In this document: positions 1-8,154 of the stretch, piece by piece | Position numbering within the stretch: position 1 is the stretch's first letter | Layout of the letters: every line of letters starts with the position of its first letter | Notes under the pieces: generated by a model | Databases searched by the model: none | What the model was told of the DNA's origin: nothing | What the model saw: only the letters and a program-made list of their open reading frames with translations | DNA from: Desulfocurvus vexinensis DSM 17965 | Lineage (GTDB): Bacteria > Desulfobacterota > Desulfovibrionia > Desulfovibrionales > Desulfovibrionaceae | Assembly (NCBI RefSeq): GCF_000519125.1 | Contig: NZ_JAEX01000007.1 | Coordinates: 1 to 64,000, forward strand | Direction: 5' to 3' | Length of the DNA: 64,000 nt | Made by a program: the position numbers and the translations under genes

Positions 1-266
1 TCCTTGGGTGAGCGCTTCTTGAGCCCCTCGGCACCGCCAGCAAGGAATTGATCCCGCCAGCGGGTCAGGGCGGCGGCGGTCACGCCAAGTTCACGGCTCA
101 AAATCTCGATGTCCTCACCACGCAGTAGCCTGAGCACAGCCTCGGTCTTGTGCTTGGCCCAGAACCTCTTGGGCGGCTTGCGTGCCTCATCCCCGGTTCC
201 GGTCGGCCTATGGCCTCCCTCCACCGGGGAGGAGGCTCCTCTGCCCCTCATTCCATCCTTCGTCAT
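1..266 (-). CDS. IS3-family transposase OrfA, partial
   Basis: The reverse strand reads from an ATG at 266, preceded by a strong AGGAGGTG ribosome-binding site, to the window edge, so only the first 88 residues are seen. After a charged N-terminal tail it contains a helix-turn-helix segment with LLRGEDIEILSRELGV followed by AALTRWRDQFL, typical of IS3-type OrfA (HTH_Tnp) proteins that bind the element ends. The gene reads outward from the restriction locus. The right end of the element should lie between the start codon and about 323, where the hsdR stump begins; the other end is outside the window. Family call is from the motif pattern only. Confidence 0.72.
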   Translation of the reverse strand, partial: MTKDGMRGRGASSPVEGGHRPTGTGDEARKPPKRFWAKHKTEAVLRLLRGEDIEILSRELGVTAAALTRWRDQFLAGGAEGLKKRSPK

Positions 267-319
267 CGAACACCTCCTGGGGATCTCTTACTCCCAATTC
301 GGTGTCCAAGAAAACCGTA

Positions 320-640
320 CACCGCCCCAACCCCCTCGACCTCCTGTGCCATATCGCCTTTAACGCGCCGCTTCGGACACGGCGCGAGCGCGCCCAGCGC
401 CTTCGCTCCGAGAAAAAGGATTTCTTCGATCAATATGGCCCCGAGGCGCGGGAAATTCTCGGTGAACTCCTCGATAAATACACTGAGCATGGCACCGCCC
501 AATTCGTCATCCCTGATGTGTTGGAGGTTCCGCCCATCAGCAAACGTGGGAATGTGATTCAGATCGCCCGTTATTTCGGCGGAGAAGATAGGCTGGTCGA
601 AGCGATTCGAGAACTGCAAACGCTGCTCTATGCGGCTTAA
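320..640 (+). pseudogene. hsdR: Type I restriction R subunit, 3' remnant
   Basis: The frame ending at 640 encodes about 105 residues that match the C-terminal region of EcoEI-type HsdR: LLCHIAFNAPLRTRRERA, then YGPEAREILGELLDKY, a PPIS-G-NVIQIARYFGG segment and the usual end ELQTLLYA. The nuclease and helicase domains are absent. The in-frame sequence upstream of about 320 is unrelated and overlaps the insertion sequence end, so the gene was cut by the IS. It stops 9 bp before hsdM, the normal R-M-S order. A restriction subunit is therefore not made from this copy unless one exists elsewhere. Confidence 0.75.
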
Positions 641-649
641 GGGAAGATA

Positions 650-2212
650 ATGGCCAAACGAACCAAGAAAGCGAACCCACCCAAAACCACGGCCGAGCGT
701 CTCGGCAGCGTCATCAAGTCATGCCGGCAGATCATGCGCAAAGACAAGGGTCTCTCCGGCGACCTGGACCGGCTGCCGCTTCTGACGTGGGTCATGTTTC
801 TCAAGTTTCTCGATGACTTGGAGCAGATCGAAGCGTCGCGCGCCAAGATGAGGGGAACGAAATACCGCCCGACCATCGAACCGCCTTACCGGTGGCGTGA
901 TTGGGCCGCTCAGGAAAATGGTGTTACCGGTCCGGAGCTGATCGCTTTCATCAACCAGGAAGAGGCTGTCCGGACCGATGGGACCAAAGGTCAAGGGCTG
1001 TTCGCCTACCTGAGCGGCCTGCACAACGGCCCCACCAGCCGCAAGCGAGTCATCGCCAGCGTTTTCAGCCGACTGGCCAACCGAATCCAGTCCGGCTACA
1101 TCCTGCGAGACGTTGTTAATCAGGTCAACGCGATCCATTTCGAGGCCCAGGATGAACTTTTCACCCTCGGCCACCTCTATGAATCCATGCTGCGGGAGAT
1201 GCGCGACGCGGCCGGCGACTCGGGGGAGTTCTACACACCGCGTCCGGTGGTGCGCTTCATGGTCGAGGCCCTCGATCCGCGGCTCGGTGAGACGATCCTT
1301 GACCCGGCCTGCGGCACCGGCGGCTTCTTGGTGGAGTCCTTCAATCACCTGGGCAAACAGGTCAAGACCGTGGAAGACAGGCGGGTCCTTCAGGAACAGT
1401 CCATATTCGGCGGCGAGGCCAAGCCGCTTCCCTACCTCCTCTGCCAGATGAACCTGCTTTTGCACGGTCTCGAAGCGCCCCAGATCGATCCCGAAAACAG
1501 CCTGCGTTTTCCGCTCAACGAGATCGGTGACCGCGACCGGGTCGACGTGATTCTCACCAATCCACCATTCGGGGGTGAGGAGGAACGTGGAATTCTGAAC
1601 AACTTTCCGGAGGACAAGCAGACCACGGAAACTGCGCTACTATTCCTTCAACTGATCATGCGGAAACTCAAGCGCAGCCCAAAGCCCGGCCGCGCAGCGG
1701 TTGTTGTTCCCAATGGTGCGCTGTTTGGCGATGGTCTCTGTGCGCGTATCAAGGAGGAATTGCTTACGAGCTTCAACCTGCACACCATCGTGCGGCTGCC
1801 ACAGGGCGTTTTTGAACCGTACACACCGATCCAGACGAATCTTCTCTTCTTCGACCGCTCCGGACCGACGGAAATGATTTGGTACTACGAACAACCATTG
1901 CCTGATGGCCGGAAAAAATACACCAAGACCAGTCCGCTTCAATACGATGAACTCGCTGATCTGTTCAAATGGTTCAAATCGACTAAGCGCCAGGAGAACG
2001 CGCACGCCTGGAAGGTCAAGGCAAAGGGCGTATTATCTAACGGCTGCAACCTTGATTTAAAGAATCCACGTGGCGCTGAAGCACTTGAGCATCTTCCCCC
2101 CGAACAGATTGCGGAGAGTATCGCTGAAAAGAACCTTCGAATCGGGAAGATCATAGAAGAGATCAAAGCTACATTGGCTGAGCCAGTTGGCTCCCGAGGA
2201 GGGAAACCATGA
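650..2212 (+). CDS. hsdM: Type I DNA methyltransferase M subunit
   Basis: 520 residues, normal length for HsdM. The N-terminal helical HsdM_N domain (about 10-150) is followed by the N6-adenine methyltransferase domain. The SAM-binding motif DPACGTGGF lies at about residue 218 and the catalytic NPPF at about 304. It methylates adenine in the recognition sequence set by HsdS, as an M2S complex. ATG follows the hsdR stump by 9 bp, and its stop overlaps the hsdS start (ATGA), so the two are translationally coupled. All catalytic motifs are intact, so methylation is likely retained although HsdR is broken. Confidence 0.93.
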   Translation: MAKRTKKANPPKTTAERLGSVIKSCRQIMRKDKGLSGDLDRLPLLTWVMFLKFLDDLEQIEASRAKMRGTKYRPTIEPPYRWRDWAAQENGVTGPELIAFINQEEAVRTDGTKGQGLFAYLSGLHNGPTSRKRVIASVFSRLANRIQSGYILRDVVNQVNAIHFEAQDELFTLGHLYESMLREMRDAAGDSGEFYTPRPVVRFMVEALDPRLGETILDPACGTGGFLVESFNHLGKQVKTVEDRRVLQEQSIFGGEAKPLPYLLCQMNLLLHGLEAPQIDPENSLRFPLNEIGDRDRVDVILTNPPFGGEEERGILNNFPEDKQTTETALLFLQLIMRKLKRSPKPGRAAVVVPNGALFGDGLCARIKEELLTSFNLHTIVRLPQGVFEPYTPIQTNLLFFDRSGPTEMIWYYEQPLPDGRKKYTKTSPLQYDELADLFKWFKSTKRQENAHAWKVKAKGVLSNGCNLDLKNPRGAEALEHLPPEQIAESIAEKNLRIGKIIEEIKATLAEPVGSRGGKP

Positions 2213-3363
2213 CGGGCAACGGCTGGGCTACAGTTCCTCTCGGGGAGGTTCTCGAAAAGAACGAGGACTCAATCGAGATCGATGTGGCCGCCCGCTACCA
2301 GCAGGTCACCGTGCGACTGTGGGGTAAGGGAGTTGTTCCACGAGGGGAAACGACAGGTTTGGAATTGGCTACGGGACGCAGATTTCGCGTTCGTGCAGGC
2401 GATTTCATTCTGTCTCGAATTGATGCGAGGCATGGCGCATTTGGTATCGTATCCGATGAATTGGATGGAGCCATTGCTACTAACGATTTCCCATCCTTCA
2501 AGATAATCGACCAACGCCTTGCTCCTGGTTTTTTAAAGTGGCTGAGTTGTACCCAAAGATTCATAGAACTGTGCCGATCTGCTAGCGAAGGAACGACCAA
2601 CCGCGTAAGGCTCAAGGAGGACAGATTCCTTCGAATGTCGATACCGCTCCCCGACAGGGATGAACAAGACCGGATCGTGATAAAGATCGATGCCATCGTT
2701 GCGAAAATAAATGAGGCACTGAGCTATAAGGCAGAGATCGAACGGAAAGCGGAGGCAATGCTCCGTAGCGCCTTTGCACAAGTAATTGATGGTGTGCCCT
2801 CGCGGACGATGAACGATGTGGCTCCGCTTGTACGTCGTCCCGTCGAACCCAAAATGGGTGAGGAATATCCGGAACTCGGTATCCGGTCATTCGGCAAAGG
2901 GACATTCCACAAACCCGCCCTCGATTACCTGAGTGTGGGCACAAAGCGACTTTACGGCATAGAGCCTGGAGACCTCATTTTTAGCAACGTGTTTGCGTGG
3001 GAAGGAGCGATTGCAGTTGCCCAACCAGAGGATAGCGACCGATACGGGTCTCACCGGTTCATAACATGTGTTCCCAAGGCGGGCGTCTCCACGCCCGAGT
3101 TCCTGTGCTTCTACTTCCTGACCGAGGAAGGGCTCCGGAAGATTGGCGAAGCTTCGCCAGGTGGAGCAGGAAGAAACCGCACATTGGGTCTCACCAAGTT
3201 GACCGAGATTGAGGTTCCCGTGCCGGAGTATGGTAAGCAGGTCTGGTTCAACCGCCTGCAAGCCAAAGTCGCTGCAATGCTCGCTGCACAAAAAGACGCC
3301 GAATCCGAACTCGACGCCCTGCTTCCCTCGATCCTGGACAAGGCATTCAAAGGGGAGCTTTAA
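2209..3363 (+). CDS. hsdS: Type I RM specificity subunit
   Basis: 384 residues. The layout fits HsdS: a first target-recognition domain (about 1-150, ending in the IPLPDRDEQDRIV boundary), a helical spacer (about 155-195), a second target-recognition domain (about 200-345, ending in IEVPVPEYGKQ), and a second helical spacer running to the end. HsdS fixes the bipartite DNA target for the M subunit. The start overlaps the hsdM stop by 4 bp. The sequence specificity cannot be read from the protein. No frameshift or stop is seen. Confidence 0.9.
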   Translation: MTGNGWATVPLGEVLEKNEDSIEIDVAARYQQVTVRLWGKGVVPRGETTGLELATGRRFRVRAGDFILSRIDARHGAFGIVSDELDGAIATNDFPSFKIIDQRLAPGFLKWLSCTQRFIELCRSASEGTTNRVRLKEDRFLRMSIPLPDRDEQDRIVIKIDAIVAKINEALSYKAEIERKAEAMLRSAFAQVIDGVPSRTMNDVAPLVRRPVEPKMGEEYPELGIRSFGKGTFHKPALDYLSVGTKRLYGIEPGDLIFSNVFAWEGAIAVAQPEDSDRYGSHRFITCVPKAGVSTPEFLCFYFLTEEGLRKIGEASPGGAGRNRTLGLTKLTEIEVPVPEYGKQVWFNRLQAKVAAMLAAQKDAESELDALLPSILDKAFKGEL

Positions 3364-3369
3364 CCAGGT

Positions 3370-4101
3370 ATGTCCAAAACAGAGAACCAAACGCCCAAGC
3401 GCCCGAAGCAGCGCAAAACGGTTTCAGCCCTGACGAGCAAGAAGCTCTATCAGGAAGCCGACAACCGTTGCCCATTCTGCGGCGTTGAGGACGTGGCGGT
3501 GCTGGAGATCCATCATATCGACGGAGACCCCTCGAGCAACAAGATCGAAAACCTGATCGTCGTGTGCGGGAACTGTCACTCCAAGATCACGCGCGGGGAG
3601 ATTTCACCGGCGGATGTCCACGCAAAGAAGATGGAACTGTTCTGGACGCACAGGGCGTCACCCCGGCAGACCGAAAAGAGTCCCATGCAGTCGGTGAACG
3701 TGAATGCCGCGAGTGTCAGCGACAGCATTATCGCCAACACCGTAACCTTCGGCCGCAAACGGTCGCCCCGGATGCAATACCCGGTGGATTCCATCGGCGC
3801 AGACACCATCAAGAAGGGATACATCGACTATCTGATCAAGCGCTACTTCGATTATCGTCAGGCCGACGCCGGCTATGGCAGCTTCCGTCCCTTCAACCAT
3901 GCCGAAATTCACACCACCATTCAGCGCAAGTTCAAGGCGAAGACGTTCTTCATCCATGTTTCGCGCTTTGAGGAACTCTACGGGTACATCAAAAGCCGGG
4001 TGGACCAGACCATTCAAGGCAGAAACAACCGCTCGCGCGGCATTCCGAACTATGACTCATTTGAGAAATACGAGGCGGAGCAACTGCGGCATGGCCAGTG
4101 A
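3370..4101 (+). CDS. HNH endonuclease-domain protein
   Basis: 243 residues. A zinc-bound HNH fold occupies about residues 30-80: CPFC at 34-37, the catalytic pair in LEIHHIDGD, an asparagine-rich NKIENLIVVCGNCH segment, and the closing CxxCH. The rest of the protein (about 120-243) is basic and aromatic with no family I recognise. It starts 6 bp after hsdS, so it is probably co-transcribed with the methylase and specificity genes. It could be a companion nuclease of the system, or simply a passenger gene of the defence locus. No homologous R-subunit features are present. Confidence 0.8.
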   Translation: MSKTENQTPKRPKQRKTVSALTSKKLYQEADNRCPFCGVEDVAVLEIHHIDGDPSSNKIENLIVVCGNCHSKITRGEISPADVHAKKMELFWTHRASPRQTEKSPMQSVNVNAASVSDSIIANTVTFGRKRSPRMQYPVDSIGADTIKKGYIDYLIKRYFDYRQADAGYGSFRPFNHAEIHTTIQRKFKAKTFFIHVSRFEELYGYIKSRVDQTIQGRNNRSRGIPNYDSFEKYEAEQLRHGQ

Positions 4102-4222
4102 AAGTCACATACAGAGTCACCTGTCCGCCAAGACTGAACGCACGGCGAGGCGGAAATCGTTATAAGCGAAGGCAAACAATGAGTTTCCATGACGCGGCAA
4201 CAACATGCGGTCCCACATTTAG

Positions 4223-4511
4223 GGCAACCCGGACCTGCGTGATCCCCAGGTCGAGGGATGGTTCCGCACGCGTCAGCATTTCCGGAACAGCAACGAGCAC
4301 ACCACTTTTGTAAATTATAGTTGTATGTGGAAAAACGGGAATAATGGCGCTGCTGTTTTTCGAGACTGATAATAAGCCCATTAAGACCCCACTGTCGGCT
4401 GAAATGGACCGGCTTTCAGACCACACCAAGATGTTCAAGCAGTTCTGTAACAATCCCAGTTTCAAGAACTGGCTTTCGGATTCGGTATTCGGAGTGACAT
4501 ATCAGGCCTAA
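4223..4511 (+). pseudogene. Frameshifted 3' end of an unknown gene
   Basis: Two adjoining frames read as one protein tail. The first runs from about 4,223 (DPQVEGWFRTRQHFRNSNEH, then FVNYSCMWKNGNNGA) and stops at 4,356. The second, one frame away and open from the ATG at 4,344, reads LLFFETDNKPIKTPL through WLSDSVFGVTYQA to a TAA at 4,511. A single indel near 4,340 would join them. No N-terminal part is present upstream, where the frame is closed. It resembles the tail of a large helicase/restriction-type protein, but I cannot name the family with confidence. Confidence 0.5.
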
Positions 4512-4609
4512 GGATGCAATACCGTCTAAGCGTTTGGGCTGTGCATTCATTTCGCATGGTGGCCATAATTTTGTTAACCTTTTGAAATTTAAACGTTAAA
4601 AAATTAATC

Positions 4610-4638
4610 TTGACATTTAGACCGATGTATGATTTTAT
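4610..4638 (+). promoter_or_regulatory. Putative sigma-70 promoter for cbiM
   Basis: TTGACA at 4,610-4,615 is followed after 17 bp by TTTTAT (4,633-4,638) in an AT-rich stretch. Transcription from here would run through two small overlapping inverted repeats at about 4,640-4,675 and the long hairpin at 4,707-4,758 before reaching cbiM, leaving a leader of more than 300 nt. The -35 is perfect and the -10 is weak. Confidence 0.4.
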
Positions 4639-4706
4639 GCCGCTCTTAATTAGAGCATCATGAAGATGCTGTAAGTTTTGTAAATTTATTTTCGTTGGTT
4701 GGATCA

Positions 4707-4758
4707 GGCCACGAAGGCCCATGCACCTCAGAGGAGATGCACCTTCGCGGCCTTTTTT
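4707..4758 (+). terminator. Leader hairpin with T-run upstream of cbiM
   Basis: A long imperfect hairpin begins GGCCACGAAGG and ends CCTTCGCGGCC, with an upper stem TGCACCTC/GAGATGCA, directly followed by six Ts. This is the form of an intrinsic terminator. It could end transcripts from the restriction locus, or act as an attenuator in the cbiM leader, since a promoter-like sequence lies upstream. The rest of 4,512-4,972 holds no recognisable gene and no cobalamin riboswitch consensus. Confidence 0.6.
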
Positions 4759-4972
4759 ATTTGGTGCGGAAATGGAAAGCACTGGGAAGGATAGGTTTAT
4801 TCAATCAAAATCCAATTGTACTCTTATGGTTACAAGCCGTTTCATTCAATGCCATTAAGTTGGCCAGACAAGGCATGTGTTCGAATAAAATGATCCCCTT
4901 GGAAATGGACGCTTGTTGTGCCCGATCTTTGGGGTGTATTTCACTCACTTATCAGTTAAAGGAGACTGGGTT

Positions 4973-6010
4973 ATGCACATGGCAGATGCTTTAATTTCAC
5001 CGGCTGTCGGAGGTACCATGTGGGCGGCCACCGCCGGATTGATCGCTTACAGCTCCAAGAAGGTCAAAGAAGAGTTGGATGACCACAAGGTCCCGCTCAT
5101 GGGGGTGTTGGGTGCGTTTATTTTCGCGGCCCAGATGATCAACTTCACCATTCCGGCCACAGGTTCCAGCGGCCACTTGGGAGGAGGGATGATCCTGGCG
5201 ATCTTGCTCGGTCCTTATGCCGCCTTTCTCGTAATGGCCTCGGTTTTGACCGTCCAGGCGCTCTTTTTCGCCGACGGCGGCTTGCTGGCGCTAGGGTGCA
5301 ACATTTTTAATCTGGGCTTTTTCCCCTGCTTCGTGGCCTATCCCTTCATTTTTAAACGCATCGTTGGCGGCCAGGCCAGTCAGGGCCGTATTCTTACCGG
5401 CGCTATGGTATCCGCTGTGATAGGCCTTCAATTGGGCGCCTTCGGCGTGGTTCTGCAGACCCTTTTTTCAGGCATTTCGGAACTGCCCTTCGGAACCTTC
5501 GTGCTGTTGATGCAGCCTATCCACCTGGCAATCGGCATTGTGGAAGGGCTGGTCACAGCCGCCGTGGTCGGTTTTGTCTGGAAAGCCCGTCCCGAAATCG
5601 TCACCGCCGTAAGCAGCCCATCCGAGGGGCGGTCATCCATGCGCACGGTTCTGGTCGGACTCTCAGCCATTGCTATTCTGACCGGCGTTGCCCTCAGTTG
5701 GTTCGCCTCAGCCAATCCGGATGGCCTGGAGTGGGCTATGTTCAAAACCTCGGGTAGCGAAGAGCTGGAGAACCCAGAGCACGGGTTGCATGGATCGTTG
5801 GCTCATCTCCAGGAAAAAACCGCCTTTTTACCCGATTATGGATTTAAAACCGAAGGTGGCGAACCCGAGGCCTCGGCCGAAGCACACACACCCTGGCCAG
5901 CAGTGGACGCGGGAACATCCGTGGCTGGCCTGGTGGGAGGGATTTTGACCCTTCTCATGGCCGGAATGATCGGTTTAGGACTGAAACGACGTAGAAATAA
6001 TGTGAAATAG
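4973..6010 (+). CDS. cbiM: Cobalt ECF transporter S component, CbiM with PDGLE tail
   Basis: 345 residues. The start chosen is the ATG behind AAAGGAGACTGGGTT. The mature N terminus MHMADALISP carries the His2 that takes part in metal binding in CbiM/NikM proteins; an upstream in-frame ATG at 4,913 would bury it. Seven or so hydrophobic segments occupy about 1-215. The C-terminal part (about 235-345) has NPDGLEWA and FLPDYGF motifs and a final membrane helix, i.e. a fused CbiN/NikN-like PDGLE domain. It imports Co2+ (or Ni2+) with CbiQ and CbiO downstream. The cobalt choice rests on the neighbouring cobalamin riboswitch and cbiK. Confidence 0.9.
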   Translation: MHMADALISPAVGGTMWAATAGLIAYSSKKVKEELDDHKVPLMGVLGAFIFAAQMINFTIPATGSSGHLGGGMILAILLGPYAAFLVMASVLTVQALFFADGGLLALGCNIFNLGFFPCFVAYPFIFKRIVGGQASQGRILTGAMVSAVIGLQLGAFGVVLQTLFSGISELPFGTFVLLMQPIHLAIGIVEGLVTAAVVGFVWKARPEIVTAVSSPSEGRSSMRTVLVGLSAIAILTGVALSWFASANPDGLEWAMFKTSGSEELENPEHGLHGSLAHLQEKTAFLPDYGFKTEGGEPEASAEAHTPWPAVDAGTSVAGLVGGILTLLMAGMIGLGLKRRRNNVK

Positions 6011-6170
6011 AATTGATGAAACCGTAAAAAGTCGGCTGGCAAATTTTCATATACAATCGGTGGTGTGATTTTCCTTTATGCTCATACCACATAGTGTGGA
6101 AGCAAAAATATTTTTCGAATTTTTACGAACGCGTCAGAATTGTCCAACGCGGCAACATCACCTAAAAGAT

Positions 6171-6206
6171 CCAATGGGCAGGGGCAATACCGCCTCTGCC
6201 CATTGG
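6171..6206. repeat. Long inverted repeat between cbiM and cbiQ
   Basis: CCAATGGGCAG and CTGCCCATTGG form a perfect 11-bp stem, extended by a G-T pair and GGC/GCC around a six-base AATACC loop. No T-run follows, and the hairpin ends 10 bp before the cbiQ ATG. It may protect mRNA ends or tune cbiQ translation. A short palindrome, CCACATAGTGTGG, at about 6,088-6,100 in the same gap could be an operator. The rest of 6,011-6,216 is AT-rich with no gene. Confidence 0.6.
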
Positions 6207-6216
6207 TGCCTTGAAC

Positions 6217-7032
6217 ATGTTAAAAATCGATCAAAACTTATTCGATATCGGCCGGATGGACACCCTGGCAACGGGCGATAGTTCTCTGCATCGTCTGGAC
6301 CCAAGGGCTAAGCTGATTACCACGCTGGTTTTCATCGTGACCGTGGTCTCCTTTGGCAAATACGAGCTGTCGGCTCTGATCCCTTTTTTCATTTTCCCAG
6401 TGACCCTGATCACCGCCGGGGATCTGCCCTTGACCTTTTTGCTTCGCAAGGTGATGATCGTCGCCCCATTCGCTATCTTCATCGGTATCTTCAATCCTTT
6501 GTTGGATCGCGAGATCCTTTTCCAGCTGGGAAGCATCCATATTTCCGGTGGATGGGTCTCATACCTTTCTATTTTAATGCGTTTTGTCCTCACTGTTACA
6601 GCCGCTTTGACGCTTATCGCCTTGACCGGCTTCAACACCGTCTGCCTGGCCCTGGAAAAGTTAGGCACTCCCCGGCCTTTTGTGGTTCAGCTGCTCTTTC
6701 TCTACCGCTATATTTTTGTCCTTACGGACGAGGCCGCTCGCCTTGTGCGCGCCCGCTCGCTACGCGTCTTCGGAGAATCCAAAGGCATGGGCTTCAAGCC
6801 CTTCGTCTCCATGGTCGGTCACCTGTTGCTGCGTACGCTGGACCGAGCCCAGCGCGTTCATCTGGCCATGCGCTGTCGGGGTTTCGAGGGACATATTCCT
6901 ATCCTTAGGTCGATGCACTTCGGCATCAAGGAAGTACGTCATGTGACCTTTTGGCTGCTGCTGTTTGCGCTGCTGCGGTTTTCCAACCTGCCCATGAAAC
7001 TGGGCTTATTGATTACGGGATTATTCACATGA
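6217..7032 (+). CDS. cbiQ: Cobalt ECF transporter T component CbiQ
   Basis: 271 residues from the ATG at 6,217; a TTG two codons earlier is an alternative start. Five to six hydrophobic helices are interrupted by the cytoplasmic coupling region, with the two Ala-Arg-type motifs of ECF T components, ARSLRVFG (about residue 180) and AMRCRGFEG (about 215), which contact the ATPase. It links CbiM to CbiO. The stop overlaps the cbiO start (ATGA), showing tight coupling. There is no good Shine-Dalgarno sequence; a strong hairpin lies just upstream. Confidence 0.9.
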   Translation: MLKIDQNLFDIGRMDTLATGDSSLHRLDPRAKLITTLVFIVTVVSFGKYELSALIPFFIFPVTLITAGDLPLTFLLRKVMIVAPFAIFIGIFNPLLDREILFQLGSIHISGGWVSYLSILMRFVLTVTAALTLIALTGFNTVCLALEKLGTPRPFVVQLLFLYRYIFVLTDEAARLVRARSLRVFGESKGMGFKPFVSMVGHLLLRTLDRAQRVHLAMRCRGFEGHIPILRSMHFGIKEVRHVTFWLLLFALLRFSNLPMKLGLLITGLFT

Positions 7033-7799
7033 GCCACCACACCATTGACGCAATTGATCTGCACTACGTCTACCCGGACGGCACCATGGGGTTGAACGGA
7101 GTCTCGTTTCACATTGGTCACGGCGAATCAGTGGCGCTGGTGGGGGCCAACGGCGCCGGCAAGTCGACACTATTGATGCATCTCAACGGTTGCCTGACCG
7201 CTACTCAGGGCGTCATGCGCATCGGCGATTATCCCGTGACCGCCAAGAATCTCAAAACGGTTCGCCGCACGGTGGGCATGCTATTCCAAGACCCGGACGA
7301 CCAATTGTTCATGCCCACGGTGTTTGACGATGTGGCTTTCGGTCCCCTTAACCTGGGTTTGCCAGCGGTGGAAGTGGAACAAAAAGTGATGCAGGCACTG
7401 GAAACCGTCGGCGTGCCTCACCTTATAAAACGACCGCCCTACAAGCTGTCCGGCGGAGAAAAACGTTCCGCAGCCATCGCGGCTGTGCTCTCCATGTCGC
7501 CGGACATTCTGGTAATGGACGAACCCAGCTCCAGCCTGGACCCACGCTCGCGCCGACGGCTGATCGGATTGCTAAAAACCTTTCAACACACCAAAATTAT
7601 TGCCACCCATGACTTGGATATGGCCATGGACTTGTGCCAGCGCACCATCGTACTTCACCGGGGCCGGATTACGGCAGACGGGCCGACTGTCGAAATTTTC
7701 CAAAACGAAACCTTGCTGGCCGGCAGCGGTCTGGAAAAGCCGTTGAGCATGCAGCATTGCCCCGTGTGCGGTAAGAATAGTAAAAGCCAAAAAACCTAA
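7029..7799 (+). CDS. cbiO: Cobalt ECF transporter ATPase CbiO
   Basis: 256 residues, an energy-coupling ABC ATPase. Walker A GANGAGKST is at about 40, Q-loop FQDPDDQLF at about 85, signature LSGGEKR at about 140, Walker B ILVMDEPSSSLDP at about 160 and the switch His in ATHDLDM at about 195. The start overlaps the cbiQ stop by 4 bp. The extreme C terminus ends in a CPVCGK knuckle followed by basic residues, an unusual tail that could bind a metal. It powers cobalt import through CbiMQ. Confidence 0.92.
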   Translation: MSHHTIDAIDLHYVYPDGTMGLNGVSFHIGHGESVALVGANGAGKSTLLMHLNGCLTATQGVMRIGDYPVTAKNLKTVRRTVGMLFQDPDDQLFMPTVFDDVAFGPLNLGLPAVEVEQKVMQALETVGVPHLIKRPPYKLSGGEKRSAAIAAVLSMSPDILVMDEPSSSLDPRSRRRLIGLLKTFQHTKIIATHDLDMAMDLCQRTIVLHRGRITADGPTVEIFQNETLLAGSGLEKPLSMQHCPVCGKNSKSQKT

Positions 7800-7869
7800 A
7801 GTTACATTGAATTTCCAGGACAATTTTTATTGGTAATTGAAAGTGATTTTATGATAAATAGCCATTGAT

Positions 7870-8021
7870 CAGGTGTCCGCACGGACTTGATAGGGAATCC
7901 CGTGAAAATCGGGAACGGGCCCGCCGCTGTGACCGGGGACGAACGTCGCTATCGCCACTGACGCATTGGCGTTGGGAAGGCGCGATAAGTAGGACGATCC
8001 GGGAGTCAGAAGACCTGCCTT
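7870..8021 (+). ncRNA. Cobalamin riboswitch
   Basis: The conserved landmarks appear in order: AGGTGTCC at the 5' side, GGGAATCCCGTGAAAATCGG, the B12 box variant GCCGCTGTGACCGGGG, a variable arm with a GGGAAGGCG motif, and the closing GGGAGTCAGAAGACCTGCC. The 3' partner strand pairs with the opening strand in this class. It lies upstream of cbiK, so cobalt insertion capacity would drop when cobalamin is plentiful. A hairpin suited to be its expression platform follows at 8,073-8,129. The 7,800-8,154 gap holds no gene. Confidence 0.93.
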
Positions 8022-8072
8022 GATTACTGATCCGACCTTGCTCCGTGGACAGGAGCGCGTCGAAACATCTGT

Positions 8073-8129
8073 GGAAAAATCAGGGGTCCTCAGATCAATT
8101 TATCAATTGGCCTGGGGATTTTTCCTTTT
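8073..8129 (+). terminator. Riboswitch expression-platform terminator
   Basis: GGAAAAATC (8,073) pairs with GATTTTTCC (8,117-8,125), with inner CAATT/AATTG pairing around TATC, and a TTTT follows. It sits between the cobalamin aptamer and the cbiK ribosome-binding site, so cobalamin-bound RNA probably terminates here. Confidence 0.6.
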
Positions 8130-8154
8130 CAGGCCGGAAAAGATGGAGGTTGGC

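Noticed and set aside
4695-4972. Cobalamin riboswitch before cbiM
   Set aside because: The aptamer landmarks (B12 box, GAGTCAG...ACCTGCC end) are absent; they occur only at 7,870-8,021.
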